Source: Cyanophora paradoxa (taxonomy: Eukaryota; Glaucocystophyceae; Cyanophorales; Cyanophoraceae). From it: DNA of 56,212 bases. The notes under the pieces are model-generated. The model searched no databases. It had not been told where the DNA came from and worked only from the letters and a program-made list of their open reading frames with translations. The DNA lies in contig QPMI01000620.1 of NCBI GenBank assembly GCA_004431415.1, positions 1-56,212 of the forward strand, written 5' to 3'. This document shows, one piece after another, positions 44,292 to 54,445 of this stretch (positions are counted from its first letter, which is position 1; the number at the start of each line of letters is the position of its first letter). A program made the translations under genes and the position numbers.

Positions 44292-45137
44292 TTATGGGGT
44301 TGGGTCATCAATTACATCTGGCTCTTGGTAAAACCCTGTTTGAGAAAGAGTATCAGGAGTAACACCTCTAAGAGCTGAGACAGCAGCTATATCTGTTCTG
44401 ATACCCATAACTGTAATTGTATATTTTCCAATATCTGTAACAAACAGATCATAGGTGAAATTGTTATTATAAACACAGAACCCTGTGCCAAAATGATCAT
44501 ATCCCTGAACACTGAAATTGTATCTGTGACCTGGCTGGTTATTGTTGGCTCTACATAAAGAAAGCATTGCAGAAGGAATGACCAGCCCTCTCATTACTCT
44601 TTTGGTTCCTTCAATCAATTCAGAGTTTTCAAGTGTGACAGTATAACCTTGGTAAAATTGAATAAGTGGCTGTTGTGCAACTGGTATATATAATCGAATT
44701 CGTTGGGGGTCTTCAACATTCTGCTCAAGAGTATCTGGGACATCATTATACGAAATTGAGGATGAGAGTTGACCTGAAACTCTGCAGCCACCACCAATAA
44801 ATGCTCCTCCTGATCTCACAGTTACAGCAGCAGTGTTTTTATCATAATCAAGGGCTTTCAGATCAACACTGTAAGCATCAGGACCTCCATTAGTAGGCTG
44901 GAAAAAGTTAGCATTTGTGACAAGAAGTCGAGTTGTTTTCACCACACCTGAATTCTTATCAGCTCTCAGCTCTTTAACTCGAATAATCGAATTTTTATCA
45001 AAGGAGTTGCCATTGGAATTGGGTCTCTCTGTGGATTCTAAACCACGAACCTCATCATTTACTTCATGCTGGCGAAAATGCATTGCAGGGGATCCAAGGG
45101 AATATATAGGCAGTTGAACTCGATTATATTCACCCAT
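44292..45137 (-). CDS. Attachment/fibre paralogue 3
   Basis: Starts MGEYNRVQLPIYSLGSPAM. A further in-frame ATG at 45,176 would overlap the preceding gene, so 45,137 is preferred and has AGTAAAAGAAGCA just before it. The shared module is present: VKELRADKNSGVVKTTRLLV and SGGAYIGDG? in the form RSGGAFIGGGCRVSG. The head has VQGYDHFGTGFCVYNNNFTY and IGKYTITVMGIRTDIAAVSA, the same type as paralogue 4. Intact. No membrane segment or signal peptide. I infer a non-enzymatic structural protein at the virion surface. Confidence 0.65.
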   Translation of the reverse strand: MGEYNRVQLPIYSLGSPAMHFRQHEVNDEVRGLESTERPNSNGNSFDKNSIIRVKELRADKNSGVVKTTRLLVTNANFFQPTNGGPDAYSVDLKALDYDKNTAAVTVRSGGAFIGGGCRVSGQLSSSISYNDVPDTLEQNVEDPQRIRLYIPVAQQPLIQFYQGYTVTLENSELIEGTKRVMRGLVIPSAMLSLCRANNNQPGHRYNFSVQGYDHFGTGFCVYNNNFTYDLFVTDIGKYTITVMGIRTDIAAVSALRGVTPDTLSQTGFYQEPDVIDDPTP

Positions 45138-45172
45138 TGCTTCTTTTACTAAGAAGGAAAGAAAAATAATGT

Positions 45173-45439
45173 TCATTGTTCTTCTGTGACAATGTTATAC
45201 TCGATTGCTTTTTTCACAGTCCCCCTTTGGAATGCCTGTAAAACAATAGCTTCCTTTGAGGTTGGTATTTGAACTCCTCCCGAAATGCAAGACTGAATTT
45301 CTTTCTGAACAATCTCATCAATTGCAATTCTTGCTCTGTTGTGGGCTGCATTGTCAATCCAATTCTGAACAGAAGCAGAGCAATATTCCATTCCCAGTTT
45401 TTCAGTATCTGAGAGGACTACTTGGTAGATATTCGACAT
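45173..45439 (-). CDS. Small accessory protein of phage tail-fibre type
   Basis: 88 residues from MSNIYQVVLSDTEKLGMEYC. An earlier in-frame ATG would overlap the upstream gene. The central segment SVQNWIDNAAHNRARIAIDE then IVQKEIQS resembles the small conserved proteins next to tail-fibre genes in many phages (W-x-A--N-A--A--EI). The C-terminal half, IPTSKEAIVLQAFQRGTVKK, is helical. It sits between attachment paralogues, 22 and 35 bp from its neighbours. I infer a fibre-assembly or connector role. The family link is from pattern memory only. Confidence 0.55.
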   Translation of the reverse strand: MSNIYQVVLSDTEKLGMEYCSASVQNWIDNAAHNRARIAIDEIVQKEIQSCISGGVQIPTSKEAIVLQAFQRGTVKKAIEYNIVTEEQ

Positions 45440-45461
45440 TCCTATTTTATGGTGAGAAAAT

Positions 45462-46490
45462 TTATGTGATGCTGATAAGCTCACCTGCAAATGCTGTTTT
45501 AGAAGAATAAACCCCATTTGTATTTGTAACAAGTGTTACATACTCATTAGCAGCAATATAGAGAATACAATTTAGCGAAATGGTTTTGTATCCAGCAGTG
45601 TTTGAGGCAATTACATTTATTGCAACACCACTTGGGTTTGCATCATTTACTTGAAGAGTAAGCTCTATGGGTAGTGATGAGGCTTGTGAGTAGGTAACTG
45701 CTGAAAAACGGTAATGCCCTGAAACAGGAGCAGTAAATCTCCCATTAGCAACTGCAAAATGATTTGTAGGATGATTTAAATGAACGATTCCCCAATTTAT
45801 CAAAGCAGTGGCGCTTGTTGCTGTATGATTATAGTTTAGCTGAACACAGAATCTTGGTTGGGACTGATATTTAAAATAGTTCTGTGTGTTAATTGTCAGA
45901 CAGTTCGATTCAAGCAATGCCACAGTATTGCTATTGCGTTTAAAAAGCAGATTTGTGGCAGATCCAGTATCTATTTCAGGAGTAATCACTTTTGTTAATG
46001 CTTGGATTATCTGTTGGGACTGATTGGGTATCGAAATACCAGCATTTGCTGTCACCAACCCTGTAAATGTGCTTGTTCCTGTTATGTTTACTTGATTGGC
46101 TGCAAGATTTCCATCAATCCTTGCCCCATCTCCAATGTAAGCTCCTCCACTCTTGACAACAAGAGCTGCATTATTGCTTGTGTTGTCAAAATTTATTAGT
46201 TTGGGTGTGGTGAACCCTCCCACATCATCATAAATTGCTGAATCTGAAACAATCGATCCTGATTGGACTTGGTTTTTATTTGATACTATGAGACCTGTGG
46301 TTCTCACCTTCCCATTATTGCGATCACATCTTATTTCTTTGCATCTAATGACAGAGTTCTGAGAGAATGAATCAGCTCCTGTTGTCTCTGTGCAAATAAA
46401 ACCTGGTGTAGCATCTGTGACAGTGTGATTAAGTTGATGTATTTTTGGTGCTGCATAACAGAAAACAGGTACTGCTATCTGAGTAGTCAT
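45462..46490 (-). CDS. Attachment/fibre paralogue 2 with C1q-like head
   Basis: 342 residues, intact. The N-terminal module is VIRCKEIRCDRNNGKVRTTG then LIVSNKNQVQ; the middle is VVKSGGAYIGDGARIDGNLA then ANQVNITGTSTFTGLV, a repetitive beta-rich stalk of phage-fibre character. The C-terminal 130 residues fit a C1q/TNF-like jelly roll: HFAVANGRFTAPVSGHYRFS, LTLQVNDANPSGVAI, and the closing strand YVTLVTNTNG then AFAGELISIT. C1q-like domains trimerise and bind ligands, and occur in algal and giant-virus proteins. A trimeric host-receptor-binding protein is the best inference. Upstream CTAATGTAAAGA precedes the ATG. Confidence 0.75.
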   Translation of the reverse strand: MTTQIAVPVFCYAAPKIHQLNHTVTDATPGFICTETTGADSFSQNSVIRCKEIRCDRNNGKVRTTGLIVSNKNQVQSGSIVSDSAIYDDVGGFTTPKLINFDNTSNNAALVVKSGGAYIGDGARIDGNLAANQVNITGTSTFTGLVTANAGISIPNQSQQIIQALTKVITPEIDTGSATNLLFKRNSNTVALLESNCLTINTQNYFKYQSQPRFCVQLNYNHTATSATALINWGIVHLNHPTNHFAVANGRFTAPVSGHYRFSAVTYSQASSLPIELTLQVNDANPSGVAINVIASNTAGYKTISLNCILYIAANEYVTLVTNTNGVYSSKTAFAGELISIT

Positions 46491-46512
46491 TCTTTACATT
46501 AGACAGACAATA

Positions 46513-47568
46513 TTATGTTAAACTCACAAGCATCCCACCAAAAAGTAAACGGGAGGGATATGTTGAGTAAGGATAATAAAGTTGTATAGAGTCATTTTGG
46601 GAAAGATTAATTAAAATGTCAAGTCCATAGCAAGTGACTCCACCTTTTTCTTGGTTATACACTTGCAATCCGGTATCTGCTCCATTTTTGTATATCATTA
46701 GATAAAATATTGTCGATGAAGTTCCAATTGAGAAGAAGAACCTGTAACATCCAGCAATTGGTGCTGTAAAAGTGCCTGTTGTGGGGTCAAAGCAATTTCC
46801 CTGATCTACCAACTCTGTTCCATAAGAAGTTATTGGACCAGATCCAGAAGGTATTGTGAAAGTTAAAGCTCCATTTGGCGATTGCTTTGCAGCAAAAAAT
46901 CTTGGGCAACCATTTCTTTTCAAATACTTTTCGTTTGATAGTGTCAGAGTTTCGTAATGAGTGGGTGTCTGTAAATTGGAAGGTATCTTTTCAAGAGAGA
47001 AAATCGTAATACCATTTCGTTTATAGTTCGCATTGGTATCTGATCCATTATCTACCTCAGGTGCATTAATTCTTGTAGTAGCTGTGAGAGTTCCATATTG
47101 GATATTTCCTGAGAGACCACCATTCAAAGACATCAATCCTGTGAATGTACTTATCCCACCCACATTTAATTGATTAGCTGTGACAGTTCCTGCTACATTT
47201 GCTCCATCACCAATGTAGGCTCCTCCACTTTTAACCACAAGTGCAGAATTATTACTTGTGTTATTGAAAGTAACTATCTGTGCTGTGGTAAATCCACCTA
47301 CATTATCATATACTGCTGAATCCGGGACTACCTGACCTGCTTGAACCTGATTCTTATTCGAGATAATAATCCCTGTGGTTCTTATCTTGCCTCCATTTCG
47401 ATCACATCGAATTTCTTTGACTCTGAGAATATTGTTCTCTGTGAAAGAGGTATTGCTTGAAGTTTCAGTGCAAATATACCCAGGGGTTGAATCAACTACT
47501 TCATGAGAGGTGCTATGGAGTGATTTGGCTGCAAGTTCATAGTTTGGGATTTCTAATAGAGAGGTCAT
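46513..47568 (-). CDS. Attachment/fibre paralogue 1 with C1q-like head
   Basis: 352 residues from MTSLLEIPNYELAAKSLHST; an earlier in-frame ATG at 47,640 overlaps the fibre gene and is less likely. The N-terminal half is closely related to paralogue 2 (LRVKEIRCDRNGGKIRTTGI, VVKSGGAYIGDGANVAGTVT). The C-terminal head is again C1q-like but clearly different in sequence: FDPTTGTFTAPIAGCYRFFF, YLMIYKNGADTGLQV, and SRLLFGGMLVSLT. The conserved stalk with a diverged head suggests different targets. Intact, with TTATTATAAAG directly before the ATG. Confidence 0.75.
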   Translation of the reverse strand: MTSLLEIPNYELAAKSLHSTSHEVVDSTPGYICTETSSNTSFTENNILRVKEIRCDRNGGKIRTTGIIISNKNQVQAGQVVPDSAVYDNVGGFTTAQIVTFNNTSNNSALVVKSGGAYIGDGANVAGTVTANQLNVGGISTFTGLMSLNGGLSGNIQYGTLTATTRINAPEVDNGSDTNANYKRNGITIFSLEKIPSNLQTPTHYETLTLSNEKYLKRNGCPRFFAAKQSPNGALTFTIPSGSGPITSYGTELVDQGNCFDPTTGTFTAPIAGCYRFFFSIGTSSTIFYLMIYKNGADTGLQVYNQEKGGVTCYGLDILINLSQNDSIQLYYPYSTYPSRLLFGGMLVSLT

Positions 47569-47587
47569 CTTTATAATAAAGAAATAG

Positions 47588-50500
47588 TTAAATTGCGACA
47601 GCAATGTAATGAATTGTAACTGGAAATCCAGGTCTGTCAAAAGAACTTAATGGAACTATTTCAAGCTCACATGTGAAATAGCTACTGTAAACTTGTTTAA
47701 GCCTAACATACATGCGGTAGTAGTAGGCTGTCTCATTGTGTTGTATACCGGTTGTTACAATAGGAGGGTTAGCAAAGCTGCTGTTGAAATTAATAGTGAG
47801 GTTAAACCTATGGTCAGGGTTTGCCCAAAGATAAGGAGTAGTGTAAACATACGTTCCTGCTTGAATTTTCCCATTAAAATATGCATTGAGTTGACTGGAA
47901 AGATCTGCTTCTGTGATACATCTACTAATAGTGGAGCTATCTGTGGGGTTCATAGCATAGAAATTCCTTGCATATGCATTTCCTCTGACCAGTAGGGTTT
48001 GATCATAATAATTCTGCGAATTGTGGAAGAACCATGTTTCATCAAACATAGGTCCTGCTGGCTCTACAATCTGACCTGTTCCTACATACATTGTGCTGTT
48101 TGCTCTGATAGTGGTTGCTGTGAATGGATCCAGAGAAGGTCGATCTGTAATATCTCCCCAAAGGTGTGTGTGTGCAAAATCTGTAATTTGAGATTTAGTG
48201 TGAGTATGTGCAAAGTCTGTTATCTCACCTTTGGTGTGAGTGTGTGCGAAATCTGATATCTCACTCTTTACATGGGTATGGGCAAAATCTGTAATCTCAC
48301 TCTTAAGATGATTGTGTGCAAAATCTGTTATCTGTGACTTGGTGTGAGTGTGAGCAAAATCTGTTATCTCAGATTTAAAATGAGTGTGAGCGAAATTAGT
48401 AATATCTGCTCTGGTGTGGAAGTGGGCAAAATCTGTTATCTGGGATTTGGTGTGAGTGTGTGCGAAATCTGTGATCTCTGCCTTTGTGTGAGTGTGTGAT
48501 CTATTATTAAGATCAAGGAAGCTACCTGAATAAGCAACAGGGTGCAGGTTTGCAGCTGTAGGTTTATTCAGGAGATCATTATAATCTCCTGTGAAGGAGA
48601 TTGTTTTTAGTTCACCCCTTCCAACATAATCAGAAGGGAGATCAATCTTGATAGGCATTATAGCAGGATCAACTGGAATCTCATATTCACCTCCTGGGTG
48701 AACCACAGGAAAAGTTTGATTGCTTTCAGTGTGGACAAAGAAGTTGCATGCTGTTACTGTTCCATCAATAATCCCACCTGTGAGAGGGAGGTAATTGCCT
48801 GTGACTCCTATACCTGCAATGACTGTATTAAGTTCTGTTTCATCTATGTAGTTCTGGGCTTGAAGGTAATCCTCTGTCACCACTCTTGATATGGTCTCAT
48901 TGTGAATATTCTTTGCTGCTGCCCTTTGATTAATTTCTAAAACTCCCTCACCCACTCCACCATTATAATTCGTTTTATCCATGCCATCTCACATCTCTTG
49001 TAGTCATCTCGATTTCCTAGAACAGCATCAGGTAACAGTCTCTCTCTGCTAAATATTAATTTTGGTCTTGAACCATCCAAATCACTCACATCAGTAACAT
49101 TAATTTGGATTGCTGCATCTTTGTCATCATAGTTGACTGGATCAGATGGTAGTGATAGTAAACCTCCTGTCATTGGGATGTCATCAGCATAGTAACTGGT
49201 TAAATAGATACCTGGTTTGGTGTCCAATGCTCCAAAGTTTCCACCTGCTGCAATCATCTGCATTCTTGTAGGGGTCTGATGTATAATTCACCTTCCATAG
49301 TGGTCCCTGCATCAATACCCTTTCGATTGACATAATAATCATTTAGTTGTAGCCTCTCAGGTATGGTATTACTCTGGTAAAGACTCACACCATGTGGGAA
49401 GTCTGTTAACAGATTGCCTGCAGATGCAAATTTGGGTTGCTGGTCAATTTCACCCCAAGGGTGTCTGTGATTACAGTTGGTGATCTGGGTATAATCATGA
49501 GTGTGAGTATCAGGAGGGAAGGTGATAGGTTTGTCTACAATATTTGACCAGGCATGTGTGTGATCATCTGGGGAAAAGTCAATGGTCTGTCCACAATATT
49601 CGACCAGGCATGGGTGTGATCAAAATCTATAATTTGGTCTTGGTGTGGGTATGGTTTTGATCCACCCATCCACAACATTTGAAGTTGGATGATGTGGAAG
49701 GTTTGCATTAGATGTAACAGTAAGATAATCAACAGTTATATTACTTGCATAAAGGTTACTTGTGTAAAGGTTACTGGTGACAGTTAGGTCCCTGTGATTG
49801 TTCCACCAGTTTTAAGAAGATACTTTGATAATTCGACTGCAAGTTCATTTTTAGTTACATAATTTGCGAGCATAGCAAGGGTGACTATATTCACAAGAAC
49901 AACAGCAGTAAGGTAATCCTCTGTGACCACTCTCGAAATGCTCTCATTGTGTATGTTTTTTGCAGCCATCCTCTGATTGGCTTCCAGAACCCCACCATAA
50001 TCTGTTTTAATCCATGCAAGCTCTGCCCTCCCATAATTATCATTTGCAGTTCCCACTATGGGAATGTAGGAATACTTATCTCGACTGAAAACTATCATTG
50101 GTCTTGAGCCATCTAAGCTGCTTACATCTGCTACATGAACCTGTATAGCAGAGTTGTAATTTTGGTAGGTTGCTGGGTCTGTTGGGACTCTGAATGTATC
50201 TGTGGGAATGTCAGCCTCCATGTAGCTTGACACAAAGATATTTGGTATGGTCGCTCCTGGTTCAGGTGGTGGATTATAAGAGCCTGGTAATGTCCTAATA
50301 TGAAGTGGTCCTCTCATAGCTGAATTAGCAAGTGTCCCATTCACATGAACATAGTGTTCATTCAAAAAGATCCTTTCAGGGACATTACAAGTCTGGTAAA
50401 GAGAAACCCCCAAGTTATCAAGAGGCTCTACCTTTGCGAATTCTGGTTGGTCGTTGATCTCATCCCAAGTATGTTCATGTTTGCTTGGTGGGAACTCAGT

Positions 50501-51916
50501 TGGAATCCCATCAATTTCACCCCAATCATGCCTGTGATCCTCTGGTGGATACTTCTGAGGTTTGCCTAAGATCTCATCCCAATCATGATTGTGATCCTCT
50601 GGGGGATACTTTGCAGGTTTATTATTAATTTGTTCATAATCAGGAAAGAACTCCCAGATCTCAGGTCGAAATCCATCTGGTAACAATTCCTCATGGGGTT
50701 CATAAGGTTGCTCATAATCAACAGCTGGTGGATCATGCCCATCTGGCAAATACTCCTCATCAGGTTCATAGTTCTGCTCATACTCAAACTCTTGGGGATC
50801 TAAGCCATCTGGTAGTATCTCCTCCTCATTGGGGTCAAACTGATCATATTCATATTCTTGTGGGTCAAAACCATCTGGTAAATATTCTTCCTCATCTGGA
50901 ACGAATTGATATTCATCAAGCTCTAATATATCGACTTCAGGAGGTAAATACTGCTCATCTATTTGCTTTCTGGGTTCAATTATAGGTTTATTGCGAACTT
51001 GCTCCCAACTAACAATATGCTGCCCAAAGGCTACATCTTCAGTTGCTGTGTATTCTCTTCCAGGCTGCTTCTTTGGTGTTAAATCGGGTGGTCCATTGGG
51101 AAATGGAATAGGGAATGGGACTGTTGGTCCATTGGGACCATAATGCTCGATTATTTCCCTTAGAGTTTTCTCACTCACAAGTTTCTCCCCATTTGCATAC
51201 ACATTGCTGCCATGGATATTTCGCCATTGCCTGGTTCGAATTCCAAGGTCTTTCACATTGCTATACAAAGGCAAAAGGTGCCTATCCATTTCGACTAAAT
51301 CAGGGTGTAAATGGATTGCTACTGGTTGACTGGGGCTACTGTTGATTGTAATTGATGGCTTTTTTTGGTGGACATCTTTTGGAGTAAAAAACCCAAAAGG
51401 CTCATTCCTCGCAAAGTCATATGTAATATCCTTGGGGTATACATCATTTGTGTAGGAGACCTGATTTGTGTTGGCAATGGGACCCACTTGCAATACTTGG
51501 GGGACCTCAGCTTTTGCAGTGCTGCCCTCATTGTAAATTCGCAAAGCTGTGTTCTGTTTGCCCTGCTCATCTTGAACATTGAAAACCAGACGACCACTGT
51601 CAAACCTGGAAGGTATATCTGGGTGAGTGCCACTGGTTTTTAGTTTCCTAGGTCTCCTTCTTGTTGCTTTGATCTCTGCCACTTGGTTTGCTTTCACATT
51701 ACCCAAACTAAAAGCAACACTGACATCCTCTTTATCTGGATCAGTTTGATTCACAGATAAAGCATGCTCCCTCGATTGAGTCTTTGATGAATTATCGGAA
51801 CTGTGGTCAATCGAAACTGAACCCTTTACTTTAATATTATCAAAGTTCACATGCTTGGTGCTGCTTGCATTATCATCTTGAATGGTTTCTAGATTTGGTG
51901 GGTAATTGAAGCTCAT
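47588..51916 (-). pseudogene. Very large tail-fibre-like protein with HxH repeats, broken by frameshifts
   Basis: Three long frames in one direction are best read as one gene. First frame, 51,916-49,784 (710 residues): MSFNYPPNLETIQDDN; a fibre-type chaperone-like stretch, DLGIRTRQWRNIHGSNVYAN; about four acidic repeats of the form YLPDGFDPQEYEYDQFDPNE; then HxH-W repeats (DHNHDWDEILGKP). Next, AAKNIHNESISRVVTEDYL and a break at LLKTGGTITGT. Coding resumes as VTSNLYTSNLYASNITVDYL, more HTHAWSNIVD repeats, and a second copy of the central domain (NIHNETISRVVTEDYL). It then has ten 12-residue HTHTKSQITDFA repeats (48,140-48,510) and ends RPGFPVTIHYIAVAI. Breaks lie near 49,795, 49,640, 49,575, 49,264 and 48,975, mostly at A, C or T runs. 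The alternative is two separate paralogous genes. Confidence 0.6.
48140..48510. repeat. Ten 36-bp repeats coding HTHxKxxITDFA
   Basis: Ten in-frame 12-residue units on the minus strand. The His-x-His pair is kept in nearly all (variants HFH and HNH). In phage T4 the HxH pairs at the fibre tip bind metal along the trimer axis, so a metal-threaded trimeric stalk is a fair inference. Confidence 0.85.
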
Positions 51917-51959
51917 GGCTTTTACTATATGGATTTATAAAATTCCTGATAAGTAAAAG

Positions 51960-53510
51960 ATGCCTCTCAAGGTCGTTTAAGTCTTTCTGGCGGGGTGCAA
52001 GGGGCATTATCATAACCAGGCTGCTAAAAGAAATCGAAAATCGAACTGGCAGGAGAATAATCGATCTTGTGATCTTGTGAGTGGAACTTCCACTGGTGGG
52101 ATCATTGCAATTGGTTTGAATATAAGGCATCCTGATAGACCAGGTGAACCTAAACTGACAGCAAACGATTTACACAATATTTACCTAACTCAACTGCCCT
52201 TGATTTTCGCAAATCTCGAATATAATCGAAAATGCCCTTTTAATACAAAGTATGATGTGGGACCCTTGGAGACTGCAATCAATTCAGTTACTGGTGAATC
52301 ACTAATACAGGATTCCCTAAAGGACATTGTGATTACATCCTTTGATACTCAGAATATGAAACCAATATTTATCACAAATGACAACAACTACAACTTTATG
52401 CCTTGTAAGATTGCTGCTAGGGCTACTTCTGCTGCTCCTACATATTTCTCTCCTGTAAGCATTGTTGATTTCAATCGGGGAGTATATGTCTGTCTCATTG
52501 ATGGTGCCATTTCGGGAAACAATAATCCCAGTGTGTGTGGTTACAGCCATGCAAAGAAGATTTACAGTGATGATGATGATATAATAGTAATAAGCATCTC
52601 TTGTGGAGAGGTGGACCCACATTTAGAGTCTGATTATGTGGGTTATGCTTATGAGACTGTAAACAGCTGGGGCATTCTCTCATGGATTGCCTCAACAGAT
52701 GGAAGCCCATTGATTAACATGCTCATGGCTGCAAGTGAGCTTTCTGCCCTTGATAAGATGGAGGAGTTGTTACCCTACAACTATGATCAGGATTATGGGA
52801 GATACTATAGGCTATCAGTCCCACTTCCAAATCATATAGTAAGCTCCCTGGATGACACTTCTAAAATCCCAGACATGCTTGCATTCACTGAAACATACAT
52901 TGCAGCAAACAATGATATGATTAATAAGCTTTGCAGCCTACTAGTAGCAAACTATGAACTAAAGAACCCTACAAAGGCTTACATTTCATCCACTCTCACT
53001 ACATCACCTCCTTTGGATGCCAATTGGTATCAGCTTGCAGATGATGCCTTTACTGCCTCATCCTCTGTGACAGGTAAAGAGCCTTTCATGGCTAGACCTT
53101 CAGCATTTGGCTGGGAAGCTGGAGCCTATGCTCCTGAGCAGATATGGGAAACCCCCACTGAATACCTTCAAGTTGCTTTCCCATACACTTTTGAACTCTC
53201 CTCTGTGATTGCCTATGGCTCAGGGGACACCAATGCTTTTATTAAGACTTTCAATGTGGCAACATCCACTGATGGGATCAACTGGTCTTTTATTCGATCA
53301 GATGGGCAAAACAAAATGTATGTCTGTGAGAACATTAACAATGCTCACAACTCAGGTGATGTGGCTTTATTGAGTGGATTCCCTCTCAGCATCAAGGATG
53401 CTTTTTACATAGGTTTTTCTCTCAGAATTAAATATATTCGCATTTATCCCCTTGTGTATGTGAATGCTCCCACAATGAGAGTTGATTTCACAGGTGCCTT
53501 TATTCGATAA
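51960..53510 (+). pseudogene. Patatin-like phospholipase with C-terminal discoidin domain, N-terminus frameshifted
   Basis: An acyl hydrolase acting on membrane lipids. ATG at 51,960 gives MPLKVV, and the oxyanion-hole region (LSGGG-RG type) lies near 51,990, but one base is missing in a T run (about 51,978) and one in a G run (about 51,995). Just before the nucleophile an 8-bp tandem duplication, ATCTTGTG, adds a second shift. The rest is open from 52,077: SGTSTGGIIAIGLN with the catalytic Ser, AARATSAAPTYFSPV, and LIDGAISGNNNPS with the catalytic Asp. The last 140 residues fit an F5/8 type C (discoidin) fold: EYLQVAFPYTFELSSVIAYG, NVATSTDGINWSFIR, and LRIKYIRIYPLVYV near the end. Discoidin domains bind glycans or lipids. 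First rightward gene, with AAGTAAAAG before the ATG. Its 3' end overlaps the next gene. Confidence 0.8.
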
Positions 53511-53797
53511 ACTCCAACTGAAAAGAATTATCGATTCCATTCATATCAATCAGTTCACCAAAGTAATCTTTAAACTCAACTGTGATTCCCTTATCACCAG
53601 GTTCTGTCATTTATCTGAATGAATTCTGCATGCTCACCACTATGGTAAACATAGCCACCTATATCCTTACTCAATTGCAATCTAAGGATTGCCCCTGTTA
53701 TGTGGTTGCGATTTCGGAACTATATTGTGTCTGCTGGCAAAGGGGCAAGCTCTTTAATGTGCATGTATAGATACTGCTCAGCATTCATATCAGACAT
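53500..53797 (-). pseudogene. Small virion-type gene, frameshifted, overlaps the lipase 3' end
   Basis: Starts MSDMNAEQYLYMHIKELAPL at 53,797. The frame changes near 53,722 and again near 53,600, linking to ITGAILRLQLSKDIGGYVYH and GEHAEFIQIND, then GDKGITVEFKDYFGELIDMN, and ends NSFQLEFIE. The stop lies 11 bp inside the end of the convergent lipase gene. I recognise no family. Beta-rich composition and context suggest a minor virion component. Confidence 0.45.
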
Positions 53798-53827
53798 CTT
53801 TCTGCTGTCAAAATAATATTGCAAGGC

Positions 53828-54031
53828 TTAGATGAGAGTCTGGGTCCTGAAAAGGTGTTCCCATGCTGGGTGATCAGGTGTAATAGGTTTGCCATCATAC
53901 TTTAACAGGTTCTCAGGTCGATAGGGTGATCCACCAACAGGAGGAGTGCTATAATACCCATTGGTGTATTCAGTAGAACTTACACCAAAAGCTTCCCTAT
54001 TCTCTGGTTGCTTGCAATAAACGAAACTCAT
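53828..54031 (-). CDS. Small hypothetical protein, 67 residues
   Basis: Starts MSFVYCKQPENREAFGVSST and continues GGSPYRPENLLKYDGKPITP, ending HLFRTQTLI. Polar, Pro/Tyr-rich, intact. The start overlaps the 3' end of the upstream gene by about 35 bp in another frame. No family is recognised. Confidence 0.45.
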   Translation of the reverse strand: MSFVYCKQPENREAFGVSSTEYTNGYYSTPPVGGSPYRPENLLKYDGKPITPDHPAWEHLFRTQTLI

Positions 54032-54416
54032 GGTTACTGTAAAACTCCACTTTATAGGTAGTTGGGTTATAGAATATCTTGAACTCAAAAGCTACTGTTT
54101 TGCCTGCAATGGTTTGGAAGCTTGAATAATTCAGCCCATAATTATAAGGGTGTGTTACCCCAAAATGACCCTGATTGATGTAGCCACTGGGAAGGGATAC
54201 ACTTGTTGTGTGATCACTTGGTTATATGAACCATCTTGGTAATTAAACTGAACTGTTAGATGATCAGTTCCCAACTGTTATAGATGCTGTTGAATCTCTG
54301 CATATAGAACCTGCATTCCTTGGTCTCTCTACTGGAGTTGTGAGGGTGACCCTGTAAGAGTTTTCATTTTGTCCTTGGCTTCTATCCCTGCTATCAATAT
54401 TAACGAGCCGGTTCAT
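53997..54416 (-). pseudogene. Virion-type protein with IDSRDR N-terminus, frameshifted
   Basis: Starts MNRLVNIDSRDRSQGQNENS, then YRVTLTTPVERP. This layout (DSR-R, then a first strand of N-YRV-L) opens many minor structural proteins of large and mid-size algal DNA viruses. Frame changes near 54,315 and 54,200 link it to DHLTVQFNYQDGSYNQVIT, INQGHFGVTHPYNYGLNYSS then FQTIAGKTVAFEFKIFYNP, and an end at EFRLLQATRE. It is divergent from the 54,446 gene, which begins in a similar way. Function is inferred from pattern and position. Confidence 0.5.
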
Positions 54417-54445
54417 TTTAATATATAAATATAGATAAAAGAAGA
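54417..54445. promoter_or_regulatory. 29-bp bidirectional promoter region
   Basis: AT-only spacer between divergent start codons. On the plus strand it reads TATATAAATATAGATAAAAG, which gives a TATA-like element for both directions and the recurrent TAAAAG word just before the rightward ATG. Confidence 0.55.

Noticed and set aside
48140-48510. CRISPR array, because of the regular 36-bp spacing
   Set aside because: The repeats are contiguous without spacers, in frame, and code for HTHTKSQITDFA. It is a protein repeat in a eukaryotic or viral setting.
50566-50985. Short open frames on both strands within the fibre gene
   Set aside because: They are shadows of the acidic and HxH repeats of the minus-strand fibre frame.
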